Shown: positions 27,562 to 36,714 of the stretch, one piece after another
Layout of the letters: each line of letters opens with the position of its first letter
Position numbering within the stretch: the stretch's first letter is position 1
DNA from: Chitinophaga filiformis
Lineage (GTDB): Bacteria; Bacteroidota; Bacteroidia; Chitinophagales; Chitinophagaceae
DNA: 64,000 nt
Direction of reading: 5' to 3'
Assembly: GCF_021646545.1 (NCBI RefSeq)
Contig: NZ_JAKIRP010000025.1
Span: 1 to 64,000, forward strand
Position numbers and translations under genes: made by a program
Notes under the pieces: model-generated
Databases searched by the model: none
The model's input: only the letters and a program-made list of their open reading frames with translations
Told to the model about the DNA's origin: nothing

Positions 27562-28140
27562 ATGTCTCCTATTAAGATTGCCAACACACAGAATGAAGTA
27601 ATAGATCTGATCAGAAACAGGTGGAGCCCCCGCTCATTTTCCAATAAAGACCTGAACACGGCAACAGTTGAGACCATCCTTGAAGCTGGATCATGGGCGC
27701 CAAGCGCAAACAATTCACAGCCCTGGCGTTTTATATATGCATTGCGTGGTACTCCCGGTTTTGAAAAGCTGCTTTCAACGCTGGCTCCCGGCAATGTACC
27801 CTGGGCAAAAAATGCAGCTGCACTGGTAGCCTCCATAGGCATCCGTGAACTGCCTGATACCCAGCAGAAAAATCATTATTACATGCATGATGTTGGCATG
27901 GCTACTTCTTTTATGCTCTTACAGGCTTTAAATATGGATGTATACGGACATGTGATGGGTGGATTCAACAAACAACATGCGGCGGAACTGCTTGGTTTAT
28001 CACCCAATGAAGAATCAGTATCTATGATGGCACTGGGATATATAGATGACGCAGAAAAATTGGATGAGCCTTACAAAACAAGGGAACTAACTCCCAGAAG
28101 CCGTAATCCGATAGCTGCGATTGCTGCCCACCTGGACTAA
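27562..28140 (+). CDS. Nitroreductase-family FMN oxidoreductase
   Basis: 192 residues. The FMN-binding N terminus IRNRWSPRSFSNKDL is followed by EAGSWAPSANNSQPWRFIYA (about 45-64) and, later, ALGYIDDAEK. These enzymes reduce nitroaromatics and quinones with NAD(P)H. In Bacillus subtilis an oxidoreductase of this general type (MhqN) belongs to the quinone-resistance operon mhqNOD. The presence of MhqO-like and MhqD-like genes downstream supports the same role here. Confidence 0.9.
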   Translation: MSPIKIANTQNEVIDLIRNRWSPRSFSNKDLNTATVETILEAGSWAPSANNSQPWRFIYALRGTPGFEKLLSTLAPGNVPWAKNAAALVASIGIRELPDTQQKNHYYMHDVGMATSFMLLQALNMDVYGHVMGGFNKQHAAELLGLSPNEESVSMMALGYIDDAEKLDEPYKTRELTPRSRNPIAAIAAHLD

Positions 28141-28150
28141 ATCATACAAT

Positions 28151-28462
28151 ATGGAACCAACGCAACTGCGTATACTCGCTATAGGTAGAAATGCCGAGAT
28201 CATGACGGTGATGCAAAGATTGCTCAATGCTCCCGACAACTGGACGGGTCTGACCGTTACCACAGACGAAGCTGCCAAAGCAGCTTTTGAAAAAGAAACG
28301 TTTGATATTGTGCTGATCTGTGCCGGTGTCAGTCCTGAAGAAGAAGCAGCGCTGAAAGCCTGGTTTAAACAGCATTCCCCAGCCGTTATTGTCAAAAGAC
28401 ATTATGGCGGAGGCAGCGGCTTACTGAAAAATGAAATATTACACGCACTGGAGAACAGATAA
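28151..28462 (+). CDS. Small Rossmann/receiver-like protein of unknown function
   Basis: 103 residues from the ATG at 28151, 10 bp after the nitroreductase stop; an upstream in-frame extension would overlap that gene. It shows alternating strands and helices (LRILAIGRNAEIMTVMQRLL, FDIVLICAGVSPEEEAALKAWF, AVIVKRHYGGG) like a response-regulator receiver, but without the acidic pocket or phospho-Asp. Not recognised as a named family. It is part of the detoxification operon. Confidence 0.72.
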   Translation: MEPTQLRILAIGRNAEIMTVMQRLLNAPDNWTGLTVTTDEAAKAAFEKETFDIVLICAGVSPEEEAALKAWFKQHSPAVIVKRHYGGGSGLLKNEILHALENR

Positions 28463-28489
28463 AGCTCCGGCATTATAATAAGACCTGGT

Positions 28490-29350
28490 ATGAAAAAGAA
28501 CATTGCACACATCCTTGCGGGAAGAGCAAAGAACATCACCCCCACACAGACGGTGTTACAGCCGTTGCCACATGCAGACTTCCGTTTCGCCAATCCGTTC
28601 ATAGTCCTGCATCATGGAGGCCCGGACACTGTACCTGCAGGATCGGATGACAGGATACATCCTCATCCGCACAGGGGCTTCGCTCCCGTTACCTTCCAGT
28701 TACAGGGACAGGCGCATCATAAAGACACTGCAGGCAACGATCAGTTACTGAATGCAGGTGACGCACAATGGATGTTTGCAGGGAAAGCTATCCTCCACAG
28801 TGAAGGGCCTTCAGCTCAGATGCATAAAGATGGCGGCATATCAGAGATCTTACAATTGTGGGTGAATGTACCTGCTGCGCATAAATGGGATGAGCCCCGC
28901 TACCAGTTTGTGCGGAAAGAGGACATGCCCCGAATAATTGAACAGGACGGTGTCAACCTCCGCCTCGTAAGCGGACAATTCGATGGTAAAACAGGGCCGG
29001 TGAACATTTCCTTTACACCGGTTATTTCCGCCGTAGGTGAAATTGCAGATGGTAAGGAAGTAGAGTTCAACGTGACAGAAGACTACTGGACCCTCTTGTA
29101 TGTTGCACACGGCCGGGTAACCATAGACGATATCACGCCGGTACCCGAACACTCCCTGATCGTCTTCAAAAGAGAAGGCACTACTTTCTCTGTAGCTGCC
29201 AATGAAGACAGCCAGGTACTTTTCCTCTCAGCTGAAGTAATTGACGAACCGGTAGCAGCCAAAGACAATTTCGTCATGAACACCATGGCCGAAGTAGACC
29301 AGGCAATGGAGGATTACAAGAATGGCGCCTTCGGCACATTAGCTTACTAA
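28490..29350 (+). CDS. Pirin-family protein, copy 2
   Basis: 286 residues. The first cupin has DDRIHPHPHRGFAPVTFQLQG (His ligands in HPHPHRG) and LHSEGP; a second cupin follows (about 160-270). It belongs to a different pirin subgroup from copy 1, longer and with a C-terminal conserved FVMNTMAEVDQAMEDYKNGAFG. It is 27 bp after the preceding gene. It likely oxidises or senses aromatic or quinone compounds. Confidence 0.9.
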   Translation: MKKNIAHILAGRAKNITPTQTVLQPLPHADFRFANPFIVLHHGGPDTVPAGSDDRIHPHPHRGFAPVTFQLQGQAHHKDTAGNDQLLNAGDAQWMFAGKAILHSEGPSAQMHKDGGISEILQLWVNVPAAHKWDEPRYQFVRKEDMPRIIEQDGVNLRLVSGQFDGKTGPVNISFTPVISAVGEIADGKEVEFNVTEDYWTLLYVAHGRVTIDDITPVPEHSLIVFKREGTTFSVAANEDSQVLFLSAEVIDEPVAAKDNFVMNTMAEVDQAMEDYKNGAFGTLAY

Positions 29351-29367
29351 ACATTAAAAACTATTTT

Positions 29368-30300
29368 ATGGAAGATAAAATCTTAGGCCTTCATCACATT
29401 ACGGCCATCGCAGACAATGCTAAAAGAAACCTTCAGTTTTATACAGAAACCTTAGGTCTTCGCTTCGTGAAGAAGACTGTAAACTTCGACGATCCCGGTA
29501 CCTATCATTTCTATTTCGGCGATGAACATGGTACTCCGGGCTCTATTCTGACCTTCTTCCCATGGGAAGGCATAGGCCGCGGTCGTACCGGAACAGGTAT
29601 GGCTACAGAGATCGGTTATTCCGTACCTGCCGGCAGCCTGGATTTCTGGGCAGAACGCTTTGCAGCGCTTAACGTTACCCACGGCCCTGTGGCTGAAAGG
29701 TTTGGCGAGCTGTATCTCCCCTTCGAAGATCCTGATGGTTTGAAACTGAACCTGATCGTACCTAAAACTGCTGACAACCGCCAGGCTTGGGAAACTACAG
29801 AAGTAAAAGCTGCCCATGCTACCAAAGGGTTTCACAGCGTTGTGCTGAACCTGAGAAGCATAGGCCCTACCGCCAGCATCCTGACAGATGTATTAGGTTA
29901 TAAATTCCTGGAACAGGAAGGCGACCGTCACCGCTTCATTACTGATGCCATTCCGGAAGCATCTATTGTAGACCTGATAGAATCTCCCAAAGAGTCTGCC
30001 GGCAAAGGTGGCGGTGGTACCAACCACCACGTGGCCTTCCGTGTGGCAAATGACGAGATCCTCATGAATTTCAGGGAAAAAGTGGCTAAGAAAGGGCTCA
30101 ATATTACACCGAAGATCAACCGTGACTATTTCTTCTCCCTTTATTTCAGGGAACCAGGTGGCGTGCTGTTTGAACTGGCTACCGACAATCCCGGTTTTAC
30201 TGTAGACGAACCACTGGATCAGCTGGGACAACACCTTAAACTGCCGGTACAGTATGAATCCATGCGCGCCGACATCGAAAAAGTATTACCTGCACTCTAA
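29368..30300 (+). CDS. MhqO-like ring-cleaving dioxygenase (two VOC domains)
   Basis: 310 residues with tandem vicinal-oxygen-chelate domains. The first begins LGLHHITAIADNAKRNLQFY; the second begins KGFHSVVLNLRSI and includes NHHVAFRV and LFELATDNPGF. The His and Glu metal ligands are in expected places. Homologues such as B. subtilis MhqO are thought to open (hydro)quinone rings using Fe2+. It is 17 bp after pirin 2. Confidence 0.9.
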   Translation: MEDKILGLHHITAIADNAKRNLQFYTETLGLRFVKKTVNFDDPGTYHFYFGDEHGTPGSILTFFPWEGIGRGRTGTGMATEIGYSVPAGSLDFWAERFAALNVTHGPVAERFGELYLPFEDPDGLKLNLIVPKTADNRQAWETTEVKAAHATKGFHSVVLNLRSIGPTASILTDVLGYKFLEQEGDRHRFITDAIPEASIVDLIESPKESAGKGGGGTNHHVAFRVANDEILMNFREKVAKKGLNITPKINRDYFFSLYFREPGGVLFELATDNPGFTVDEPLDQLGQHLKLPVQYESMRADIEKVLPAL

Positions 30301-30312
30301 TAGCAACCATAC

Positions 30313-30618
30313 ATGGACGAAGTAGTAATCAGGCTCAATGCCAAAAACCACGGTGCTTTCTACCTGATGCACGAAGGAGAACAGACCGGCGAAATGATCA
30401 TCAGCATTGCTGATAATGTACTCACAGCGTATCACACAGAAATAGATCCAAAGTCTGAAGGCAAAGGTCTTGCAAGGGTACTCCTGAATGGAATGGTGGC
30501 TTATGCCCGTGAACATCAGCTGAAGGTAAAGCCACTATGTGCTTATGTGCATGCACAATTTAAGCGCCATCCGGAGGAGTTTGCCGACGTCTGGCTGAAA
30601 CAGGAGGCAGAGCAATGA
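30313..30618 (+). CDS. Small GNAT-fold acetyltransferase (YjdJ/NATD1-like)
   Basis: 101 residues of the minimal GNAT group. The segment TEIDPKSEGKGLARVLLNGMVAYARE contains the acetyl-CoA pyrophosphate loop (GKGLAR), and the C-terminal PLCAYVHAQFKRHPEE is diagnostic for the N-acetyltransferase CG/NATD1 family. It overlaps the next gene by 4 bp. The substrate is unknown. Confidence 0.88.
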   Translation: MDEVVIRLNAKNHGAFYLMHEGEQTGEMIISIADNVLTAYHTEIDPKSEGKGLARVLLNGMVAYAREHQLKVKPLCAYVHAQFKRHPEEFADVWLKQEAEQ

Positions 30619-31256
30619 CCACACAAACACAATTTATGCATAGCAAGAAGATAATAACAGCAGGGAAAAAGACGACAGAAGCTAAGAAGGCGCTGATTAT
30701 GATCCATGGTCGGGGAGGGAGTGCGGAAGATATCCTCACCCTCTCCAGCTACCTGGAGGTCAAAGATTATGCACTGATAGGCCCACAGGCTACCGGCGGC
30801 ACCTGGTACCCTTACTCATTCCTCATGCCTCCGGCACAGAATGAGCCCTGGCTCTCGTCTGCCCTCTCTGTGCTGAAAGAAATAGTAGCAGATGTGGTGG
30901 CAGATGGCATCTCCCACGAAAACATCTATTTCCTGGGATTCTCACAGGGAGCCTGCCTCACCCTGGAATTTGTTACCCGCAATGCGGACAAATACGGCGG
31001 AGTGGTGGCATTTACCGGAGGATTGATCGGCGATAAGATCTATCCGGAGAACTATAAGGGCAATTTCGGAAATACGCCCGTATTCATCGGTACCAGCAAT
31101 CCCGATCCTCATGTGCCGGTAGAACGTGTAAAGACGAGCGAAAAGATCCTGAAGGAAATGGGGGCTGATATTCAGGTCAATATCTATAATAATATGGGTC
31201 ACACCATCAGCCAGGAAGAGATTGACCTGGCTAATCAACTGGTGTTCAGTAAGTAA
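30615..31256 (+). CDS. MhqD-like alpha/beta hydrolase (carboxylesterase)
   Basis: 213 residues. The oxyanion segment is MIHGRGGSAEDI, the nucleophile elbow is FLGFSQGACL (Ser at about 108), the acid lies near NPDPHVPVERV and the His in NNMGHTIS. It belongs to the phospholipase/carboxylesterase group that contains B. subtilis MhqD of the quinone-stress operon. It overlaps the GNAT gene by 4 bp and is the last gene of the block. Confidence 0.9.
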   Translation: MTTQTQFMHSKKIITAGKKTTEAKKALIMIHGRGGSAEDILTLSSYLEVKDYALIGPQATGGTWYPYSFLMPPAQNEPWLSSALSVLKEIVADVVADGISHENIYFLGFSQGACLTLEFVTRNADKYGGVVAFTGGLIGDKIYPENYKGNFGNTPVFIGTSNPDPHVPVERVKTSEKILKEMGADIQVNIYNNMGHTISQEEIDLANQLVFSK

Positions 31257-31504
31257 TATTACAACACCGGCTGTAAACACCTTGTCTGGCTATATACATG
31301 GAACTGCAGATGCCAGGGATGTTTTTTTAATCTATTGATTGTGGTAATTGAACATGGCTTTGGGATTTTAAGTAATTAAGTTTACACTATCCCGAAGCCT
31401 TCGTGTTTTACAAACAGCGGTAGAGCAACTCCACCTAATCTTCGCGCTTCGCCGTCCCTTGTCCGTCCCTTCTCCGTCAATACGAGACGCTTAAAAAATA
31501 TACC

Positions 31505-32086
31505 TCAATGCTTCCTGTACATGGTACTCCTCACCTTACTCAGGAATTCGGGCGACACCCCGATATACCTGGCTATATGATGCTGAGGGATGCGCTGTAC
31601 AATGGCCGGATACTTCTCTATAAAGGCCAGGTACCGCTCCTCGGCCGTCTGGGAAATGGAGGCATATATCCTTTGCTGCAACACTGCGGCTGTGCGTTGT
31701 AGCAGCATACGGAAAACCCGCTCAAACTTAGGCACCTTTTCGTAAAGCGTTTTCTTGTCTTCAAAAGAGATCGTCAGCAGCTCACAATCCTCCAGCGTTT
31801 CTATGTTCTGCCGGGATGGCTGCTGCTCGTAAAAACTGGCTATATCCGCTACCCACCAGTCCTCCACAGCGAAAGTCAGGTTTGTTTCCACGCCCTGCTT
31901 ATCCACATAAAAGGTACGCACACATCCTTTAAGTATATATGCTTCATAATCACATATTTCTCCCTCTTTCAGGAGAAAACTCTTTTTCTTTACCTTCCTG
32001 AACTGCAGGAGCGAATGGAAAATCTCCAGTTCCTCCGGGGTAAGCTGTATATACTTTGCAACGAATTGGTCAATTGGGCCGAACAT
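31505..32086 (-). CDS. Crp/Fnr-family transcriptional regulator
   Basis: 193 residues. The N-terminal cyclic-nucleotide-binding-like beta roll (about 25-115, KKKSFLLKEGEICDYEAYILKGCVRTF) lacks a full cAMP phosphate cassette. The C-terminal helix-turn-helix AEERYLAFIEKYPAIVQRIPQHHIARYIGVSPEFLSKVR fits the Bacteroidota FixK/Crp-like group. It is divergent from the MG2/TonB-plug gene. The effector is unknown. Confidence 0.9.
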   Translation of the reverse strand: MFGPIDQFVAKYIQLTPEELEIFHSLLQFRKVKKKSFLLKEGEICDYEAYILKGCVRTFYVDKQGVETNLTFAVEDWWVADIASFYEQQPSRQNIETLEDCELLTISFEDKKTLYEKVPKFERVFRMLLQRTAAVLQQRIYASISQTAEERYLAFIEKYPAIVQRIPQHHIARYIGVSPEFLSKVRSTMYRKH

Positions 32087-32204
32087 AGTAAATTGATGGG
32101 CGGTTGTCTTAAATTTTGCTTAAAAGCTTACTTTCAACCGCAATAATAAGCAAAGCACGTATCTTTTGATAGTAAATTAGATAAGTATTAATAAATCGTC
32201 CCGC

Positions 32205-34658
32205 ATGGAATTTTCATCTCTTAAAAAGTATCCCCGGCTGAAATGGCTCATCCCTGTCCTTTCAGCGGGCATGCTGACAGCATTCTCCCTGGTGCCGGCC
32301 GACGACTGGCAGGATAAGGTTACAAACGCTCTGGCTATTTTCGGCAAACGCTTCCCGCAGGAAAAGGTATACCTGCATTTTGACAAAGACCTCTATGCCT
32401 CTGGTGAAACGATCTGGTTTAAGGCATATATCATGATACAGAACCAGCCCTCCCTCACAGCCTCTAACCTGTATGTGGAGCTGCTGGACAAAGATGGCAA
32501 CGTCGTAATGAAAAAACGCCTGCCTGCAGCCGGTGCTGCGGCAGCGGGCGACTTTGAACTACCTGAAACACTGAAAACCGGCCAGTACCAGATAAGGGCC
32601 TATACCGCCTGGATGCTAAACTATGATCCGGAATTCCTGTTTTATAAGAACATTGAGATCTTTGACCCGGCCAAAAAGAATACGCTCCCTTCCCGGGACA
32701 CAGCCATAGCACGTGACTTTGCCGTGCAGTTCTTCCCCGAAGGCGGTTATATGCTGCAAAATGCCGCCGGTGTGGTAGCCTTCAAAGCCATTGACCAGAA
32801 CGGGTATCCGATCGCCGTTGCAGGTACAGTGCAAAACAGTAAGAAAGAGACTGTTGCAGAGATCAAGACCGTACACGATGGTATGGGTACCTTCGAACTG
32901 ACACCCGCTGCCGGTGAAAGCTACAAGGCTATTGTGAGAGTCGCTACCGGGCAGCAGAAAGAAATAACACTCCCGGAAACGCAGACACAGGGCGCTGCGC
33001 TGAAAGTCTATAACCGCGGCAGCCGTATATTCTACCAGGCCAGTCTTGCCAATCCTGATGATTCCGCCTACTACCGTATGATGGTGATTGCCCAGGTGCA
33101 GAACCAGATGGTATATAAAGCAGTGCTGGATGCCAGCGAAGGCAGGATCAGCGGGTTTATTCCCACACAGTCCCTTCCCTCCGGTATCATACAGCTAACG
33201 CTGTTCAGCGATAAAGGTCAGCCGCTCTCTGAAAGACTCGCATTTGTCAGGAAGGCGGACCAGATCGATATCAGCTTCATGAATGCGGAAATAAGCACGA
33301 ACCCCAGAGGTAAGAGCTCTATCGAACTGTTTGCGCCGGACAGTGTGCAGACCAGCATGTCTATCTCTATTACGGACGCTGACCAGGTGCTGAAAGATCC
33401 GGATGAGCATAACATCATTTCCAATATGCTGCTCACCTCCGATCTGAAAGGCTACATCTATAATCCTGCCTGGTATTTTAAAGACACTACGAGAGACAAG
33501 CTCCAGGCACTTGACCTGGTGATGCTGACCAATGGATGGAGAAGATTCAGCTGGCAGAAGATCCTCAACAATGACATGCCGAAGATCAGGTTCCCGTATG
33601 AACAGGGCATGTCCCTGAAAGGAACGGCTGTGACCAATACCGGCCGTTATCCGCTGGTAGGAGGTAAAGTGGATTTCATCTTCAAACAACCGCTGGATAG
33701 CAGTACTTCTTTTGCCTCGGTGCCGACCAACGATAAAGGTGAATTTGAAGTACCCAATCTCCAGTTCATGGATACCGTATTGGTATTCTTCCAGGGCAAT
33801 GACAAACAAAAAAGGTGGAAAGATGTACAGGTTACCTTCGAGCCTCACTTCTTCGATAAATCACCCCAGGTGGCACTCCCCTATCCTATGCGGGTACCGG
33901 AAGGCCTGGACAATGCAGCTATGACCCGTTTCCTGAACACGGCCAGTGAAAGCAATAAGGTGAACCGCTCCATGAGCAATAAGACGGTTTACCTGAAAGA
34001 GGTAAACATCCGCGACAAAAAGATCACCCCTCAGCAGACTACAGAGCAGCGTTATACTTCCGGTATGTTCTCTTCAGGCGATGGTTATACCTTCGACCTG
34101 ACAAAGGAAACAGCGTACCAGACGAACGTGTTCCAGTACCTCCAGTCGAAAGTTGCCGGTTTGAACATCAGCGGCGATCTCAATAATCCAAGTATGTCAT
34201 GGCGTGGTGCGAAACCCTCCCTCTACCTGAACGAGATGCCGGCAGATGTAAGCATGCTGGCCAATGTCAATATCAATGACATCGCCCTGGTGAAAGTATT
34301 CCGTCCGCCGTTCATGGGCGGCTTCGGTGGCGGCGCTGGTGGTGCTATTGCGGTATACACCAAAAAAGGTGGTGATAACAAAGGCGACGAAACGATCCGT
34401 GGCTTCGAGCGTATGAAGAAAGCGGGATATAGCCTGGTGAAGGAATTCTATTCTCCGGATTATGCGGTAAAGAAAGAAGTGCATGCTTTGCCTGACAAAC
34501 GCCTGACGCTCTTCTGGAGCCCTTATATTACGGTAGACTCTATCACCCATGCCTCCACCATCCATTTCTATAACAATGACTTCTCCAAACATTTCCGTAT
34601 TGTGGTAGAAGGTATTGCTGCAGATGGCCGTGTAGGACGGGCGGAACAGGTATACTAA
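32205..34658 (+). CDS. MG2-domain/TonB-plug hybrid envelope protein
   Basis: 817 residues. An N-terminal hydrophobic segment (WLIPVLSAGMLTAFSLV) precedes an alpha-2-macroglobulin MG2-like domain (FPQEKVYLHFDKDLYASGETIWFKAYI), several further beta domains, and a C-terminal region resembling the plug of TonB-dependent receptors (YLQSKVAGLNISG...GGAGGAIAVYTKKGG at about 645-720). There is no transmembrane beta barrel after the plug, so it is not a receptor by itself. This architecture is common in Bacteroidota and its function is unclear; surface or periplasmic protein interaction is inferred. Confidence 0.75.
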   Translation: MEFSSLKKYPRLKWLIPVLSAGMLTAFSLVPADDWQDKVTNALAIFGKRFPQEKVYLHFDKDLYASGETIWFKAYIMIQNQPSLTASNLYVELLDKDGNVVMKKRLPAAGAAAAGDFELPETLKTGQYQIRAYTAWMLNYDPEFLFYKNIEIFDPAKKNTLPSRDTAIARDFAVQFFPEGGYMLQNAAGVVAFKAIDQNGYPIAVAGTVQNSKKETVAEIKTVHDGMGTFELTPAAGESYKAIVRVATGQQKEITLPETQTQGAALKVYNRGSRIFYQASLANPDDSAYYRMMVIAQVQNQMVYKAVLDASEGRISGFIPTQSLPSGIIQLTLFSDKGQPLSERLAFVRKADQIDISFMNAEISTNPRGKSSIELFAPDSVQTSMSISITDADQVLKDPDEHNIISNMLLTSDLKGYIYNPAWYFKDTTRDKLQALDLVMLTNGWRRFSWQKILNNDMPKIRFPYEQGMSLKGTAVTNTGRYPLVGGKVDFIFKQPLDSSTSFASVPTNDKGEFEVPNLQFMDTVLVFFQGNDKQKRWKDVQVTFEPHFFDKSPQVALPYPMRVPEGLDNAAMTRFLNTASESNKVNRSMSNKTVYLKEVNIRDKKITPQQTTEQRYTSGMFSSGDGYTFDLTKETAYQTNVFQYLQSKVAGLNISGDLNNPSMSWRGAKPSLYLNEMPADVSMLANVNINDIALVKVFRPPFMGGFGGGAGGAIAVYTKKGGDNKGDETIRGFERMKKAGYSLVKEFYSPDYAVKKEVHALPDKRLTLFWSPYITVDSITHASTIHFYNNDFSKHFRIVVEGIAADGRVGRAEQVY

Positions 34659-34687
34659 GACTCAATCTCAGTTAGACAATACTGATT

Positions 34688-34759
34688 AAATAATTAGGAA
34701 TTGGGCATAGCATTGGGAAGTATTCTTCCTGATTCTACACACTCAATTCCTAATTATTT
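34688..34759 (+). terminator. Long-loop inverted repeat after the MG2 gene
   Basis: A perfect 16-bp inverted repeat (aaataattaggaattg at 34688-34703 and its complement at 34744-34759) encloses about 40 bases, including a small ggaag/cttcc hairpin. A T-rich run follows. It may terminate the upstream gene, but AT-rich arms with a long loop could also be a small mobile-element scar. Confidence 0.5.
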
Positions 34760-34775
34760 TTAGCTTTGAGCTCTT

Positions 34776-35945
34776 ATGAGCAAACCAAGATCTGCGCGTA
34801 TAGCAACAGCGGTATTCTTTTTCATCTCCGGCTTCAGTTTCTCCAGCTGGGCATCCAGAATTCCGGACATCCAACGCCGGCTTGACCTGAATAAGGCAGA
34901 GTTGGGCTTCTTTCTCCTGGCTTTACCTACCGGATTGGTACTCACCCTTCCCATTACCGGTTACCTCTTACAACGATACAGCAGCCGGAATATCATGATG
35001 ATAGGCGTATTGGTATTCAACCTCATGCTCAGTTTGATTGGGGTTGTTACGCTGCCATGGCAGCTGGGTCTGGTGCTTTTTTGCTTTGGTTCTTCCCGGA
35101 ATCTGATGAATATTTCCGTAAATGCCCAATCTGTTGCTGTCCAGGCGTTGTATAACCGATCAATAATTACTACTTTTCATGGCGTATGGAGCCTGGCTGG
35201 TTTTGCAGCGGCGGCACTCGGAGCTATTATGGTGGATTTCAGGATGGCGCCTTCCCGGCATTTCTTTTTTGTATCCCTGGCTATGACCATTATGGCGATG
35301 CTTGCCTTTCGCGACACTCCTCACCTGCCTCCATCCCGGGAGGCCAATACCAAACGTTTTATATGGCCTGACAGGCATTTGCTGAAATATGGGTTGATAT
35401 CATTTGCGGTGATGGCTTGTGAGGGTACTATGTACGACTGGAGCAATATTTACTTTCAGGAAGCGGTGCATCCGCCGGAAAAACTGATCGCTGCCGGATA
35501 TGTTATCTACATGATCGCTATGACTACCGGGCGGTTTACCGGCGACAGTGTTGTAAACAGGTTGGGGGTTCCCGCAATGATCAAGTATAGCGGCATCCTC
35601 GTTCTCTGCGGATTTATGGTATCTGCACTGGTGCCTTATACAATATCCACCAGTATCGGCTTTATGATGATAGGGTTTGGCGTGTCCTGTGTAGTACCGT
35701 TGGTATTACGCATGGCTACGCAAACAACCAGCATGGGTAGCGGGCCTGCAATAGCAGCAGTATCTACCGTAGGATATATGGGCTTCCTGATAGTACCGCC
35801 ATTAATAGGTTTTATAGCAGAAGCAGCAGGATTGCGCTGGGCTTTTGCCTTAATGGCCATGTTCGGCTTACTGATCACAGTTTTGATCTTACAAATAAAG
35901 GAATCGGCACAAACAACGACGATAAAAGAAAGTATAAAAGCATAA
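34776..35945 (+). CDS. MFS transporter, YbjJ-like
   Basis: 389 residues with twelve predicted helices. The N terminus FFISGFSFSSWASRIPDIQRRLDLNKAELGF is diagnostic of the YbjJ-type MFS group; SVNAQSVAVQ and FHGVWSLAGFAAA follow in TM4 and TM5. The substrate is not established for this group (sugar or small-metabolite transport is possible). The HAD phosphatase gene follows after 2 bp, so the pair is cotranscribed. Confidence 0.87.
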   Translation: MSKPRSARIATAVFFFISGFSFSSWASRIPDIQRRLDLNKAELGFFLLALPTGLVLTLPITGYLLQRYSSRNIMMIGVLVFNLMLSLIGVVTLPWQLGLVLFCFGSSRNLMNISVNAQSVAVQALYNRSIITTFHGVWSLAGFAAAALGAIMVDFRMAPSRHFFFVSLAMTIMAMLAFRDTPHLPPSREANTKRFIWPDRHLLKYGLISFAVMACEGTMYDWSNIYFQEAVHPPEKLIAAGYVIYMIAMTTGRFTGDSVVNRLGVPAMIKYSGILVLCGFMVSALVPYTISTSIGFMMIGFGVSCVVPLVLRMATQTTSMGSGPAIAAVSTVGYMGFLIVPPLIGFIAEAAGLRWAFALMAMFGLLITVLILQIKESAQTTTIKESIKA

Positions 35946-35947
35946 GT

Positions 35948-36613
35948 ATGAAAAAGCCAGGATGTATCATTTTTGATTGTGACGGAGTATTGGTAGACAG
36001 TGAGGTTATTGGTGTAAAGGTGCTGCTTGACATGGCATCCGAGTATGGCGTTACCATGGACCTTCAGGAGGCCGTGGAGGAATTTAGCGGTATCCGCCTG
36101 AAGGAAGGCATCAAGATGCTGCAACAGAAAGCCAGCAGCCCTTTTCCCGAAGACTTCGAACAGGCTTTCCGCGCCCGCTCATATGAGATATTCAAAACAG
36201 AGATGCGTCCGGTAAATGGCATTAAAGAGATCCTCGACAGCCTGACTATTCCGTTTTGCGTAGCATCCAGCGGACCAGTGGAGAAGATGAAACTGAACCT
36301 GACCGTTACAGGACTGATCTCTTACTTTGAAGAAGGCAACAGGATATTCAGTGGTTACGAGATCAACAGCTGGAAACCAGACCCTGGTATTTTCCTGCAT
36401 GCGGCGAATGTAATGGGCTTTTCGCCAGCGGAATGTGTGGTGATCGAAGATAGCAAAGCGGGAGTTATTGCCGCACATAGAGGAGGCTTCCGGGTATTTG
36501 GATATGCAAAGCCCTTTAACGGCGAAGAGCTCAGAAAAGAAGGCGCTACCGTTTTCTACGCTATGAAAGAACTTCCATCCCTTCTTGCCCTCAATGATAT
36601 TATCAGCCTTTAA
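35948..36613 (+). CDS. HAD-family phosphatase (beta-phosphoglucomutase-like)
   Basis: 221 residues. Motif I is IIFDCDGVLVDSE (Asp9 and Asp11), motif II is VASSGP, the lysine of motif III lies in SWKPDPGIFLHA, and motif IV is VVIEDSKAGVIAAHRGG. The cap is the small alpha-helical C1 type. It probably dephosphorylates a sugar phosphate. Coupling with the YbjJ-like transporter (2 bp apart) suggests a shared metabolite. Confidence 0.88.
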   Translation: MKKPGCIIFDCDGVLVDSEVIGVKVLLDMASEYGVTMDLQEAVEEFSGIRLKEGIKMLQQKASSPFPEDFEQAFRARSYEIFKTEMRPVNGIKEILDSLTIPFCVASSGPVEKMKLNLTVTGLISYFEEGNRIFSGYEINSWKPDPGIFLHAANVMGFSPAECVVIEDSKAGVIAAHRGGFRVFGYAKPFNGEELRKEGATVFYAMKELPSLLALNDIISL

Positions 36614-36714
36614 CACTTCATTATCTTTCTAACTTTTAACCGACCGGCTTACAGGCATATAGATTGATATACTGACCAGAGGATTTTTCTTTTAGTCAAC
36701 GTAACTGTATTTGT

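Noticed and set aside
31400-31500. Short ccgtccctt repeats downstream of the hydrolase gene
   Set aside because: Only about three copies of 9-10 bases with no symmetry; too weak to call a feature.
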